This document shows positions 41,922-52,639 of a stretch of 64,000 nt of DNA, in pieces. This stretch comes from Ceratobasidium sp. AG-K (taxonomy: Eukaryota; Basidiomycota; Agaricomycetes; Cantharellales; Ceratobasidiaceae): NCBI GenBank assembly GCA_037039685.1, contig JAWNGF010000004.1:4526001-4590000 (forward strand). The letters are read 5' to 3'. A program made the translations under genes and the position numbers. Numbering within the stretch: the first letter of the stretch is position 1; every line of letters begins with the position of its first letter. The notes below the pieces were generated by a model that did no database searches, had not been told where the DNA came from, and saw only the letters and a list, made by a program, of their open reading frames with translations.

Positions 41922-43634
41922 CTAGTTTTCTGACTTGGAATTGGTGGATCCGTTCTCATCCACTTTCTTGACTTTGAGTTCTGCAGCTTTTCCCTTCACA
42001 GGCTTCTTTCCCTTGTCCTTGTAGGTCCATTCCCTTGTGCAGTCAGCAAGATTGTGTCCTGCTTCACTGCATTTGATGCAGAGGTTGTTTTCCCTTTGGC
42101 GTTTCTTCTCTTCTTTTGGGACCAAGTCCCCCTTGAGTTTCATGGTCCTGGAACCCTCTGCTTGAGTTTGTTGTTTGTTCTTCTTTCTTGTGCTAACCGG
42201 ATTGGTCAGTTTGTTGATTTCTTCTGCTTGTAGGGCAATGTTGATCCATCCATTGAGGTCTTGTTGTTCAGCTCCCATTCTGTCCCTAAGGTCTTCTTGA
42301 ATGAGTTCTGCTTTGATGAAGCGATTCAGGCCTTGTCTGAATTGTGCCGCTAGGGCTGTGTTGTTCCAGTTGAGTTCCTGGCAAAGAAGTCAGAAGTCAG
42401 AGATGTATTCAGATATGCTCTTGTTTTGGTAAAGTTGTTGGATCCCTTGTTCAGCTTGAACCTTCTTGCTGGGGTTGCTCCATTGTCTGTTGTAAGCTTC
42501 TTGGAAAGCTTCCCATGAGTCTAGCCATGGATGGTCTAGATTGTCATTGTACCTATTCAGAACTGGCTGTGCCCAATTTCCAGCAGGGCCTTCTGCCATG
42601 TTCATCAATACTGCAACAATGCACCGTTCATCCGTGTTGTACTGGGTAGGGTTCAATTGGAAATAAGCCTTCATTCTTGCAAGGAAGGTTTCAGCTGCAG
42701 TTCCTCTGGTTCCCTCAAATGCCTTTGGCATTTTAATGCATGGTCCTGAGTTTCCTCCATTGCCCCCTTGATTTGTTTGGATGATAAAGGTTCTTCCTTC
42801 ATCCCTGATTTGATACCCAGATTGCCCTTGTACCTCAAATGAGGGTGATTGTTGTCCCTGTGGTGGGAGATGTGGAGGTGGCTCTCTTTGTGGGATGTCA
42901 ACAGAGGTTTGTCATGATTCCTCCCTTTGGTGTTTGGATTCTACTTGGGTGTCAGCGCCAATTTGTTCAAGGAGGTCAAATGTTTCCCTCGTCTGTAGGC
43001 GGACTTCTTGCATCCTAGTGGTTTGGTCCTGGAACCTGTCAGTAACTTCTTCATTGATTCTTCCAAGAGTGATGGTCATGTTTCTCATTCCTTCTGCCAT
43101 CCTTCCTAGGGTTTCTTTGATGCATGTGATGCACTGGGTTTGCCCTTGTAAGGTTTGGTTCATCAAGAGGTCAAAGTTGTTCAACCTATTGTTGATTTGT
43201 TCGAAATTTTTGGCTGATTGGTTGAAGACTTCAAGGACTTGCTGTTGAACGCAATCTACACTCCTAAGCCTTTCATAGAAAGTGTTGACTCCATCCTCTG
43301 TTCTTGAAGCAATGCGCTCAATTCGCTGCATCATATTTGTTGTATCTTGGGTTTGTAGATCCCATTGCCATTCCAACCCTTCAATTCTAAGGGCTTGGAC
43401 TGTGTTCTCCTGTTGATATTGGACTTGGAGAGTATTGAAGATCCTTTCCAGGGTCTGGATTGGATTTCCCTCCATATTTTCCATCAGTTGTTCTTGCCTC
43501 AGTCCTTCATCCTGTGAAATAGTTTCAATGCTTCCTTGTGATTGGAAGGTTGATGGCATGCTCAGGGTGATGTGAGTTCTAGGAACTTCTACTAGTGGCA
43601 GCATGGATGCAGGGGTGAAACTTGGGGTAGTCAT
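41922..43634 (-). pseudogene. gag: gag of element F (two in-frame stops)
   Basis: ATG 43634 (MTTPSFTPAS) to TAG 41922-41924 in one frame, broken only by TGA 42912-42914 and TGA 42390-42392. The N-terminal 240 residues are coiled-coil rich (LEWQWDLQTQDTTN, FEQINNRLNNFD). Capsid from KMPKAFEGTRGTAAETFLARMKAYF. Zinc knuckle CIKCSEAGHNLADC near 42050-42090. This copy defines the ancestral family 3 gag layout that frameshifts obscure in E and G. Element G has inserted 2 bp upstream of the ATG, so the leader and 5' LTR are to the right of the window. Confidence 0.92.
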
Positions 43635-43636
43635 AG

Positions 43637-44188
43637 TGTTGCAACCCTCTATGCCGGTTGACCAACGACAGTGACCGTTCTTGCCTTAGTTGTAGAGACT
43701 GGCCCCGATATGCCTTATAGGCTCCTTAGACCGTTTGCTAAGTTGCTAGTGCAACCTTAGCGTTGATACTGATGATGGCCAAAGGCCCACTTAGATGAGA
43801 GACAAAGGCTATAAGGCCTTTGGGACTTAGAGTGCACTCTGAGGGGAGAGATGACAAGGCAAAGCAAGCTGGAGTAAGTCCATGCTTGCTAGCCAGTACA
43901 TATAGTCAGAGGCAAAAAAGCCTCAAAGTGGTACGATACATAAACTGGCCAATCAGGCGCCAGTATCAGTCAGCAATCAAAGAGTCCTTCTAGATAGAAC
44001 ATCTAGAAGGACAATGCTTCCAAGAGAAACATCCAGAAGACAGCAAGGCCATATGGGCCAAGGTGACACATCATTCATACACTGCACTAAACGTGGGAGA
44101 GGGTGCTACATTGTACATAGGGCGCTTAAGGCGCCAGAGTTTGAGACACACAGCCAGAGTCCAAGGATGTTGTACATGGGTCACGACA
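43637..44188 (-). repeat. Element G 3' LTR (family 3)
   Basis: 552 bp, TG...CA, same family as E's LTRs. Confidence 0.94.
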
Positions 44189-44201
44189 TTGCCCCCCTTT
44201 T
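44189..44201 (-). other. Polypurine tract, element G
   Basis: AAAAGGGGGGCAA in sense, identical to E. Confidence 0.85.
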
Positions 44202-44228
44202 AGGTCAGGCATAGGGGACCATGCACAA

Positions 44229-45492
44229 CTACTTCCGGGCAATCCATTCCTTGATTGCCAGCCATCCTTCCCATTCTGCCAGGACCTGCATATCTTCCTC
44301 CAAGCACGCATTCATTGCGTCCCACTTGGCCTGCTCAAAGTCTTGCTTGAGTTGGAGCAGGTGGGAGAGGGCCTGGGAGCATTGACATTCCTGTTTGAGC
44401 AGGGACTGGCGTTCCCTGTTGATCCAGGCCTCCTGTCATGCGTTGCACCAACGCTTCAGTGCAGCGGGGGAGAGCTCCCCCTGCTGGACCATTCCGTAGG
44501 CCTCAAGGACCTCAGCGTTGCACGGCATCCTATTGTAGGCGGGGGCTGGGGGTGTGTTGTTGAGTTCCCGCTCAACCTCAGCCATGAGGTGCTTGATTTG
44601 GTCCCAAGCCCGTTCCATTGCTTTGTTGAATTGCTGCTAGAGCAGCAAAGGGTTGGTGGGATTTCTGGAGGGGCGGCAGCTCATTTGCTGCAGGGGATGG
44701 CGCGGGGACTGTGGGTACAGGGGGGGTCCCAGAGGACCCCTGCAAAGGAGGGTCAGCTTTGGGGTGTTCCCCAAAAGGGGGCTCGGCGGGGGTGGGAGCA
44801 GGGCTGGGTCCCTACATTGCTCGACTACTTTTGGCCTGCTCCAGTGCAGGCCAATCGTTGTTGACTTCTGTTGTGGTTGGTGGGTATGAGTAGTTGCTAG
44901 AGGTGAGGGGGTTTGGCATACCGGGTTCAACCTTGGGGATGTTGACGTCCCATCCCAACTCGGTGTCCTCCTCTGCCTGCATCCATCCTTCTCCTGCCTC
45001 CCATTGAGTTGCCTTGTAGGAGAGGTGAGGGTTGTCGATCTGCTTCCACCACCCGTCCTCCCTCCACTTGTATCCTGTGTCAACATTCCAAGCGTTGGCA
45101 CTTTTGAGGACCACATTGTGGACAGTGTGGCCAATGAAGCCTTGGCAGGTGTATAGCTTGTGCCGTTTGAGGGCGGCATACTCAAGGGGCTTTGCGTTGG
45201 GTCGCCCCACCCACAGCATCTTGCCGTAGTTGTTGTGCTTGAGGGACTTGAGGTTGGGCGTCCAGCTGAGCCCATCATGCTTCTTGATGGGGATGTACCC
45301 CAGCCCACATCCTGGGTCAAGGACCTTGGCCAATTCCTTGGCCTTGATGAAGGTCCAGCCAGCAGTCCCCCAGTTGGTGATGGCGTACTCGCCCTGTCTG
45401 GCGAGTCGGAGGGCCCTGCCAAAGGCGGTGGTGGAGGCGTTGGCCCGGCGGGCGGTGCGGATGGCGGCCTTCAAGATGCGGTGAGCAGGCAT
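44229..45492 (-). pseudogene. ORF3 of element G
   Basis: Starts MPAHRILKAA at ATG 45492 and is open for 226 codons to TAG 44812-44814 (a Trp codon in E). It includes MLWVGRP, LYTCQGF (last Cys of the motif lost), VVLKS and the W-rich region GYKWREDGWWKQ. After the stop it continues through a Pro-rich linker with a frameshift near 44650, then a charged helical tail ending EWEGWLAIKEWIARK. Closely similar to E ORF3; function unknown. Confidence 0.78.
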
Positions 45493-48400
45493 GTTTTAGT
45501 TAAAAAAGGTTGTTGGTGTTGGGCTTGGTAGAGCAAGTTTGGTTGAGTGAGCTGAGTAGCTGGAGTGATGATTTCTGCTGCTCTGGCTCTTGTCCTTTTA
45601 TCCTTCAATGATTTCACATGCGGTTTGATATTCGGCGGAAGTGGTGCTGAAGGGAAATCCCTTTGGAATTTCTTTAGGACTTCTGTCATTTTGGCAAATT
45701 TTTCTGCCCGTTCCTCCATGTCTTCTTGGGCACTATATCCTTTCCATTGGATGTGTTATTTCAGCCCATCAGGGTCTTGATACCATCCAACGATCTTCTC
45801 AACTTCGTATTCTTCCTCCCCTTCTTCTGTTGTTATCGGTGGTGGTCGGGGTTGGTTCCTTCCAAAGTCCTTGTCTTCCTTGTAGGGAGAAAGGAAGGTA
45901 CTATTGAAGACATTGTGTTTTTGTATGCTTTCAGGAGGTCCAGCTTGTAAGTGTGTGTCCCCATGACCTTTGTTATCTTGAAGGGGCCTGTTTTCTTGTC
46001 GTCCAGCTTCTTAGTAGGACGTGTGGTCTTGAAGTCCTTAGTAAGAAGCCATACGTGATCCCCCTCCTTGTATTGTTGCTTAGGTGTTTCTTCAGTGATT
46101 CTATGGTACTCCATCATTGCTTTTGTTTCTTCCCATATGGAGTTTAGATCTTCCGTCCACTGGTTCCCTTCTGGTGATCTGGTGACATACTCCTCTATGG
46201 ACCATTTAGGGTTCTTTCCAAAGACCACTTCGAAAGGGGTTTTGCCAGTTGTTCTATTGACGTGATTGTTGTGGCAAAATTCTGCTATTGGTAGCCATTT
46301 AGCCCAGTTGTCCTGGTTATAGTTGCAGAAGATTCTTAAGAATCCTTCTAGCCACTTGTTTGTATTTTTGGCTAGCCCATCAGTTTGCAGATGAAAGGCC
46401 GTGCTAAAAGTGGGGTGTATCCCTAGTCGCTTATACACTGCTTCCAGGAAGTGTGATTTGAAGGTTGTGCCTCTATTGGAGACAGTTGTTTTGGGGAGCC
46501 CATGGATACGCCATATGTTCTGCACAAAGATCTCGGCTAGCTGTTCTGAGTTAGTAGCCTTGTTACAGGCAATGAAATGCGCCATTCTTGAGAAGCGATC
46601 TACTACCACAAGGATGCTATCTTTTCCTTCTGAATTGGGCAGTTTGACAATGAAGTCATATGCAATATCCTCCCAAGGTTTCTCCGGTATTGGCAGGGGT
46701 TTGACTGGGACTGGTTGTTTGTGTCCCTTCCCCCTTTGGCATACTTTGCATGAGTCCACATATCTGTTGACTTGTGCTTTCATGCTGGGCCAATAGTATT
46801 TCCTTGCTACAAGTTCAAGCATCCTTGCTTGTCCTTGATGTCCCGCTATTGGACTATCATGGTGTAGTTGTAGGATGTTTAAGCGCACATCCTTATCTTC
46901 AGGGATGACAATCTTCCCCTGGTACCAGAGGAGATCTTCATTGTACTCATAGTCCTTGAATTGCTTTTTGACTGTGGGAGGCAGATCCTCCTTTCCCTTG
47001 ACTGTTGTGATAAGGGTTCTGAGATTTTCATCTTCTTCCTGCCCTTCCTTGATGTCTGATATGATATCCACCCCTAGGTCTGCCAAAAAACCTTTGAAGG
47101 TTTTGGCGGCAATCATTACTTGTTCTGCATTGGGAATATCATCATGGTTGCTTGTTCTAGACAGGATATCGGGTTTTGTTCCCATTTTTCCGGGTTGGTA
47201 GTGTATCTCATAATTATATGAGCTAAGGAGCAGGTACCATCGTGCATGTCTTCTGTTGAAGTTCCTATTACTTCCCCAATATATGAGATTCCAGTGATTG
47301 GTGTATACGATTACTGGTAGACTAGTTCCTTCCAGGTGTATGCGCCAATGAGTAAGTGCTTCTATGATAGCTAGGAGCTCCTTATCATGTGTATCATAGT
47401 TAAGCTCTGCTGGTTTGAAGCTTTTTGATAAGAAGCCGATGGGATGCAAATACCCATCTGATTGTCATTGAGACAATATTGCTCCCATTGCCACCCCTGA
47501 GGCATTGGTTTCTAGGTAGTATTGCTTTGATTTGTCAGGGTGTGCAAGGACAGGTTCTTCCAAAATTAGTCGCTTGAGTTCCTCAAATGCCTTTTGATGC
47601 TCTTCTTCCCATTCCCACTTCTTATCCTTATGAGTGAGCTGAGTCAAGGGTTTTACAACAGAGGAGAAGGATACAACAAATCTTCGGTAGAAGTTTGCAA
47701 ATCCAATGAAGGATTGGAGTTGTTTTACTGTTTTTGGTGTGGGCCATTCTTGGATAGTTTTGACTTTGTCCTTGTGCATGGAGATACCATGTTCGTCCAC
47801 AACAAATCCCACCCAGTTGGCTTTCTTCTGGTAGAAGTAGCATTTTTTGATCTTCCCATAGAGATGATGTTCTTGCAAGAATTCCAATACTTCTCGGAGA
47901 TCTTGTGTGTGCTTCTTGCAACCTCTGGAAATGACTAGGATGTTGTCAATGTATACGACTACAGACACCCCTTTCTTGTATCTAAAAATGTGGTCCATGT
48001 ATTGTTGGAAGGTAGACAGGGCGTTTTTTAGTCCCATGCCCATTACCATGTATTCAAAGAGACCTTCCGCTGTTCTAAATGCTGTTTTCCATTTGTCTCC
48101 TTCCTTGATTCTGATGTTCCAGAATCCATTCTTCAAATCTAGGGTAGAAATGAAAAGTTCTTTGTCATGTTCTTCCCCAGTTTTCTTGAAGATATCAAGT
48201 AGTTCTTCCAGAAGCGGCACAGGGTATCAATCAGCTATTGTTATAGCATTTATTCTGGTGTAGTCTATCACTGTTCAGAGGTCAGGTATAGCTTGTCCCA
48301 GTTTTAGTGCTTTTTTGACAAAGAAGGCTCCAGCAGCGATAGGGGATTTACTTGGCCTTATTCTCCCTGAAGCCAATTCCTCTTTCACATATTGCTTCTG

Positions 48401-49006
48401 TGCTTCTCTTTCTCTCGGGGAAAGAGGGTATGCTTTTCTGGGTTTGGGCAGAGCTGCTCCCTCAATGAGGTCTATTGTGCAATCCCATTCCCTATGTTCT
48501 GGCAGTTGGTCATATTTTTCTTCATCAAAGACATCTTGGTAGTCCTGTAGCTCTTCTGGTAGGCCTTCCAATTTGGCTGCCTTAGCTTGGATAGGATTGT
48601 CATGCCAGTTGATTTCAAAGGGTGCCCATGTGATATCTGGGTTGACTTCTTTTAGCCACGTCATTCCCAGTATCATAGGTTGTGTTCCCGTTGGCATGCA
48701 GTAGAGTTTCTGTGTGAAGGTTCTTCCTTGGAGCTCAAAGGTGATCTTAGTCTGGAAGCGTATAGTTTCCTTCTCCGTTTTTCCATTGATCATTTTGACA
48801 CTCCTGGGAGTTTGAAGTTCAATGAGAGGGAGATTATTTCTCCTAGCATACTTGATATCCATGAAGTTTCTTGTAGATCCTGAGTCAATGAGTGTTGGTG
48901 TTTTATCTGTGATTCCCTCTGTCTTTGTATATACCATGGGTGATTCATTTGATGCTTTGCAGTAATATACATTTGATGGAGGTTTGTTCGAGGTATCACT
49001 AGACAC
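45471..49006 (-). pseudogene. pol: pol of element G
   Basis: Starts near GTG 49006. Protease DSGS intact. A stop follows AIPDL (48275) and another precedes YPVPLLEEL (about 48222). RT motif is YIDN. A stop follows GAILSQ (about 47463). Integrase finger intact; catalytic Asp to Asn (SNRG) and Glu to Lys (DGLAKNTNKW), as in E. A 1-nt change near 45932 shifts frame before the chromodomain, which carries TAA near 45758 (GLK-stop-HIQWKGY). The corrected frame stops at TGA 45471, where E reads CGA, and is open again from 45422 to 44637 across ORF3. Confidence 0.9.
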
Positions 49007-49023
49007 AGAGCTAGGACACCTAT

Positions 49024-51170
49024 CTAGTTTCCTGACTCCAAGGCGGTTGAGACTACCTCTTCAATGGTAGCAGAGACTTCTGCCACTTTTCCTTTGATTG
49101 GTTGTTTCCCTTTGTCAACATAGGTCCATCCTGTGCAGCAATCCTTCATCATATGGTTAGGTTTGCCACATTTGATGCACAGGTTCTCCTTCTTGCAGCA
49201 TTCCTTTTCTTCATTGGGTACTTGGATGATAGTAGTATTTCCGCCAGTATTTGGGCCTTGAGGTTTCCTTTGATCCTTCTGTTTTCCTTTGTCCAATTTG
49301 GTCGGATTCAGTCGCTCGGCCTGGAGTGTGAGCTGCATCCAATTGTGCAAGGTCCTTGCATTGTGGCAGTTGTAGTTGCGCATTTCCTCCCTTATGAGTT
49401 CCTGTTTGATGGTGTGTTGCAGGCCATGTCAGAGGCGTGCGATGAGGGTGTCTTTGTTCCATTCTACGTCTTGCTGTAGAAGGCGGAAGTCTGTGATGTA
49501 TTCTGACACACTCTTGTTTTGGTAGAGCTTCTGTAGTTTGGTTTCGGCATCTAGTTGTTTTGCCAGATCTGTCCATTGTTCAATAAAAGCTGTCTATAGT
49601 TCATCCCAGCTGGTGAGCCAAAGATGGAGACGTTGATCGTTATAGGCGTTCAGGGCAGGTTGTGCCCAATTTGCTGGTTGCCCTTCTTTCATGTTGATCA
49701 AGAAGGCAGCAATTTTGCTAAGATCTGTGTTGTAGTAGTTTTCATTGATGCAAAAGTAGGCCTTCATTTGTGAGAGAAAAGTTTCAGCGGCCGTTCCTCT
49801 TGTTCCATCAAAGGGTTTTGGCATTTTCTGTTTAGATGATGGTCCGCCTCCATTTCCTCCCTGAGTCTGGATGATGATTGTTTGGTCTCTTTGCCGTACT
49901 TGATGTCCTGATTGATTTTCCACATGGAAGGATGGAGTGGGTGGGGACGTTGATGGATTGGGCATTCTTCCTGGTCCACCTTGTCCATGACCTAAGGGCG
50001 ATGACAGAGGAAGCGGAGGGTTGGGAGGAGGTGGTGTTCTCCTACTTTCTGTGAGTGTTGCTTGTCTCTATCGTCCATGTGCCGCTTGCCAATGTTTTGG
50101 ACGTCAAGCACGATTTGGTCTACAGTTGTTTCCGTCCTTCCAATGTGTGTAGCCATGGCAAGTAGTGCTAGTTGTTGGGCTTCCGTAGTGGTTTGGTATT
50201 CCCTTTGCAGGGCTTGGATTGTTGCCTCCATTGTTTCTAGTCAGGTATTTTGTCCGTTGATAGACAGATTGATACCTGCTTGATGACGACCAGTTGTTCA
50301 GTCAATTTGTTCCATAGTGTTTGTTGCTGTGTCCATTTGGTTCTGGACTTGCTGCATTACATTTTCTACAGTTCCAATCCTTTCTAAGAAGGTATTGACT
50401 GTATCTTTGGTTCGTTGCCCAATACGTTCAAGTATCTGTAAGTAGTTAGTTGTGTCAGTAATTTGAGTGTCCCACCTTTGTTCCAGGGTCTCAATTCTTG
50501 CTGCCATGATCGCGTTGTTTTCCATGTATTCTCTCTGTATTCTGTTGTAGATGGCCTGGAAGACTTCCACTTCTCTGCCTTCTGTGTTGACAATTTGCTG
50601 GTTCCTTTGGATGGTTCTATCAATTGATGTTGTTTCAATTGACCCACTTGCGCTGGTGCGCGATTCCAATCTAGATGGTACTGAAGAGGCGTTGTCTCCC
50701 TTTACATAGTCCAGTCTTGGCATAGGGTTTTCCGTATTGTTGCTATTGGATTTGTGATGGATTATTGAGAAGGTTAGTGGTGACCTTTGTACGGTTATCC
50801 TGGGATGTGCAGGACCTGGTGTGGCATTTCTTGGTTGGTCACCGACAATCTGTATCTTTTGTTCAGCCTGTGGTGATTCAATGATTGGGACGGTTATTGT
50901 GATTGGCACTGGTGGCTCAGTTCCCGTTGTGTTGGGTATTGTTATCGTTCCCTGTGTAGTGTCTTCAACTTTGGCCGAGTTTTCCCCAATGTTTCCCAAG
51001 CCTGCTGGGACAGTTCCTGTGCTAGGTGGTCTAGACCGTTGTCGTGGTCTCAATGATTCCATAAATTCAGGTGGAGGTCTAGCCCTTCATGTTGGGTTCA
51101 TTTGTACCTCCTGTATCTGTGAGTGTAGCTGTTCCATTTCCACTCTTGAGGAGGGTCTTGTAGAGTCCAT
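49024..51170 (-). pseudogene. gag: gag of element G
   Basis: ATG 51170 (MDSTRPSSRVEMEQLHS). TGA soon after (NPT-stop-RARPPPEF). Coiled-coil N-terminal part (LEQRWDTQITD), a stop near 50280, then the frameshift near 50050 shared with E. Capsid from KMPKPFDGTRGTAAETF, with TAG at about 49594 and TGA at about 49427. Zinc knuckle CIKCGKPNHMMKDC. Ends at TAG 49024-49026. Confidence 0.9.
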
Positions 51171-51216
51171 AGTAGTCACGTGACTATATTGTATTTTTCT
51201 TGTGGCTTGCAGTTGA

Positions 51217-51228
51217 AGCTTGCTTTGC
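51217..51228 (-). other. Self-priming primer-binding site, element G
   Basis: GCAAAGCAAGCT in sense after TT. Complementary LTR block now lies at 58682-58693, beyond element H. Confidence 0.85.
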
Positions 51229-51230
51229 AA

Positions 51231-51377
51231 TGTCGCAACCCTCTATGCTGGTTGACAGACGACAGTGACCATTCTCGCCTTAGTTGTAGAGACTGGCCTT
51301 GATATGCCTTATAGGCTCCTTAGACCATTTGCTAAGTTGCTAGTGCAACCTTAGCATTGATACTGATGATGGCCAAA
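51231..51377 (-). repeat. Element G 5' LTR, 3' portion
   Basis: First 147 bp of the LTR as read on the plus strand, up to the H insertion. Ends with TSD CCAAA. Confidence 0.92.
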
Positions 51378-51833
51378 TGTCGTAAGCTTCTTCTTAGTGA
51401 CTATGAGGCAAGCCGTGATGGAGAGTGGACGGCACTAAGACCTAAGTGACCTCTTGAACCGCAACACACTTAAGCGTCTGTAGGCTCTTGAGGGTAGGGG
51501 TGGTTCTAAGTGTCACTCAGAGGGGATGTTTTGACGAGACAAAACAAGCTGGGGTTACCAGGCTTGTTGGTCCTCTATATATGTTCAGAAAGTGGCCGAG
51601 TCATACAAGGCGCAGCCACACGAGTCATACATAACAGTCAGTCAGGAGTGTCCATGTGAGTCATGCTGTATGAACAGACATGACTTGTACAAAGCACAGC
51701 CGCGTTACACAGTGTAACATATAACCACAAGAAGGTGGCAACGCGGCAAACGGAAACGGGAAACGTAACAGAAAGAGAGAGACAGACGGGCGAGACAACG
51801 GGCAAGTCCGATGGAGTGAGCTAGCTCACGACA
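51378..51833 (-). repeat. Element H 3' LTR (family 2)
   Basis: 456 bp. In sense begins TGTCGTGAGCTAGC. One substitution falls in the TATA region (ATATATG on the plus strand against ATATATA in the other LTR). Confidence 0.96.
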
Positions 51834-51848
51834 TTACTCCCCCCTAAG
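51834..51848 (-). other. Polypurine tract, element H
   Basis: CTTAGGGGGGAGTAA in sense before the 3' LTR. Confidence 0.87.
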
Positions 51849-51874
51849 AGTCCGTTTGGGGGACCTGAACGGAC

Positions 51875-52639
51875 CTACTGCACTGTGCAGTCCCTTTCCT
51901 TCTTTAGCATATATTCTTCCAACCCCTCCTCGTCCTCCAAGGTCAGGTCAATGGGATTGAAGGCGGTATTCCCTGGTTCGTCCGAGAATTTCTCCCATTC
52001 CTCCCAGGTCTCCTCCTTTGTCCAGTCCGCCTTGGCCCAGTCCAAAACCCTCTTCTGGGCCTCCACAAAATCTCCATCCCACTGACGCACGTCGGGCTCT
52101 GCCTCCTTCCATGCCGACACGTCAGTCTCCTCCTTCTTCCACCAGTAAGGCTCCCAATCGATCTTCTCCGTCTGGTATCTGCCTCTCTCCATCCTCCAGT
52201 CGCTCAGGTCCTTCTCGTAGTTGGCGTCCCAGGCATTGTTCCATCTAGGTCGGAGCGTTGGGTGCCTTCCGTTGTAACCCAGTACCCACTTGCTTGAGTA
52301 CGCTCCTTCTTGTCCCCATTCGACCACCCCGAGCATGTGGGTGGAGAGGAGAACGACCTCCGAGACCTGGAATGCGGCGCACCCTCGGCAGATGTAGATG
52401 TCCTTTCGTAGGAGTTGCATGTGTGTCGGCCATTTTTTTCCGACCCACTGGAATTCCCCCAGGTCTGAGTGGAGGATATCGTCCGAGGCCCTGAAGTGCA
52501 TCCTTCCAGAGCTTTGTTGCGACCTCTTGAAGACGTAGAGGGCCGCTCCGGAGTCAAGGATCCTTGCCGTGGCAAAGGCAGGTCCTTTGAGGATGCGGGT
52601 GAGGTTGTTGGCGATGGTGGAACGGGTGACGGCAGGCAT
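51875..52639 (-). CDS. ORF3 of element H, conserved accessory protein of unknown function
   Basis: Intact 254-residue protein between pol and the PPT. ATG 52639 (MPAVTRSTIANN) is chosen because all five ORF3 copies begin MPA or MPV; the frame is open a further 69 nt upstream without ATG. Motifs: ATARILDSGAALYVF, GEFQWVGKKW, IYICRGC, VVLLSTHMLGVVEWG, then a W/E/D-rich C-terminus (EETWEEWEKFSDEPGN, LTLEDEEGLEEYML). No membrane segment or signal peptide. Acidic tail suggests an interaction region, but no domain is recognised. Overlaps the pol end by 436 bp in the -1 frame. Expression could be by frameshift, reinitiation or a separate transcript; none is visible. Confidence 0.8.
   Translation of the reverse strand: MPAVTRSTIANNLTRILKGPAFATARILDSGAALYVFKRSQQSSGRMHFRASDDILHSDLGEFQWVGKKWPTHMQLLRKDIYICRGCAAFQVSEVVLLSTHMLGVVEWGQEGAYSSKWVLGYNGRHPTLRPRWNNAWDANYEKDLSDWRMERGRYQTEKIDWEPYWWKKEETDVSAWKEAEPDVRQWDGDFVEAQKRVLDWAKADWTKEETWEEWEKFSDEPGNTAFNPIDLTLEDEEGLEEYMLKKERDCTVQ

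Larger units (their letters stand above)
15547..43636 (-). mobile_element. Element F, family 3 chromovirus, outermost host of the nest (three visible pieces)
   Basis: F is seen only at 15547-15846 (3' part of ORF3), 37199-38308 (ORF3 start, chromodomain, integrase C-terminus) and 39228-43636 (rest of pol, gag). C separates the first two, with TSD CTGAC at 15842-15846 and 37194-37198. J1 separates the last two, with TSD CAAAG at 38304-38308 and 39223-39227. On the left F is cut by element B, and on the right by element G just before its gag ATG. Neither F LTR is in the window. Its ORF3 frame is continuous across the C insertion once one TSD copy is discounted, which proves that the pieces belong together. 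Confidence 0.85.

Noticed and set aside
43637..44188. This LTR as the 5' LTR of element F
   Set aside because: There is no primer site between it and F's gag ATG, and its other side abuts G's polypurine tract, so it is the 3' LTR of G inserted 2 bp upstream of F's ATG.
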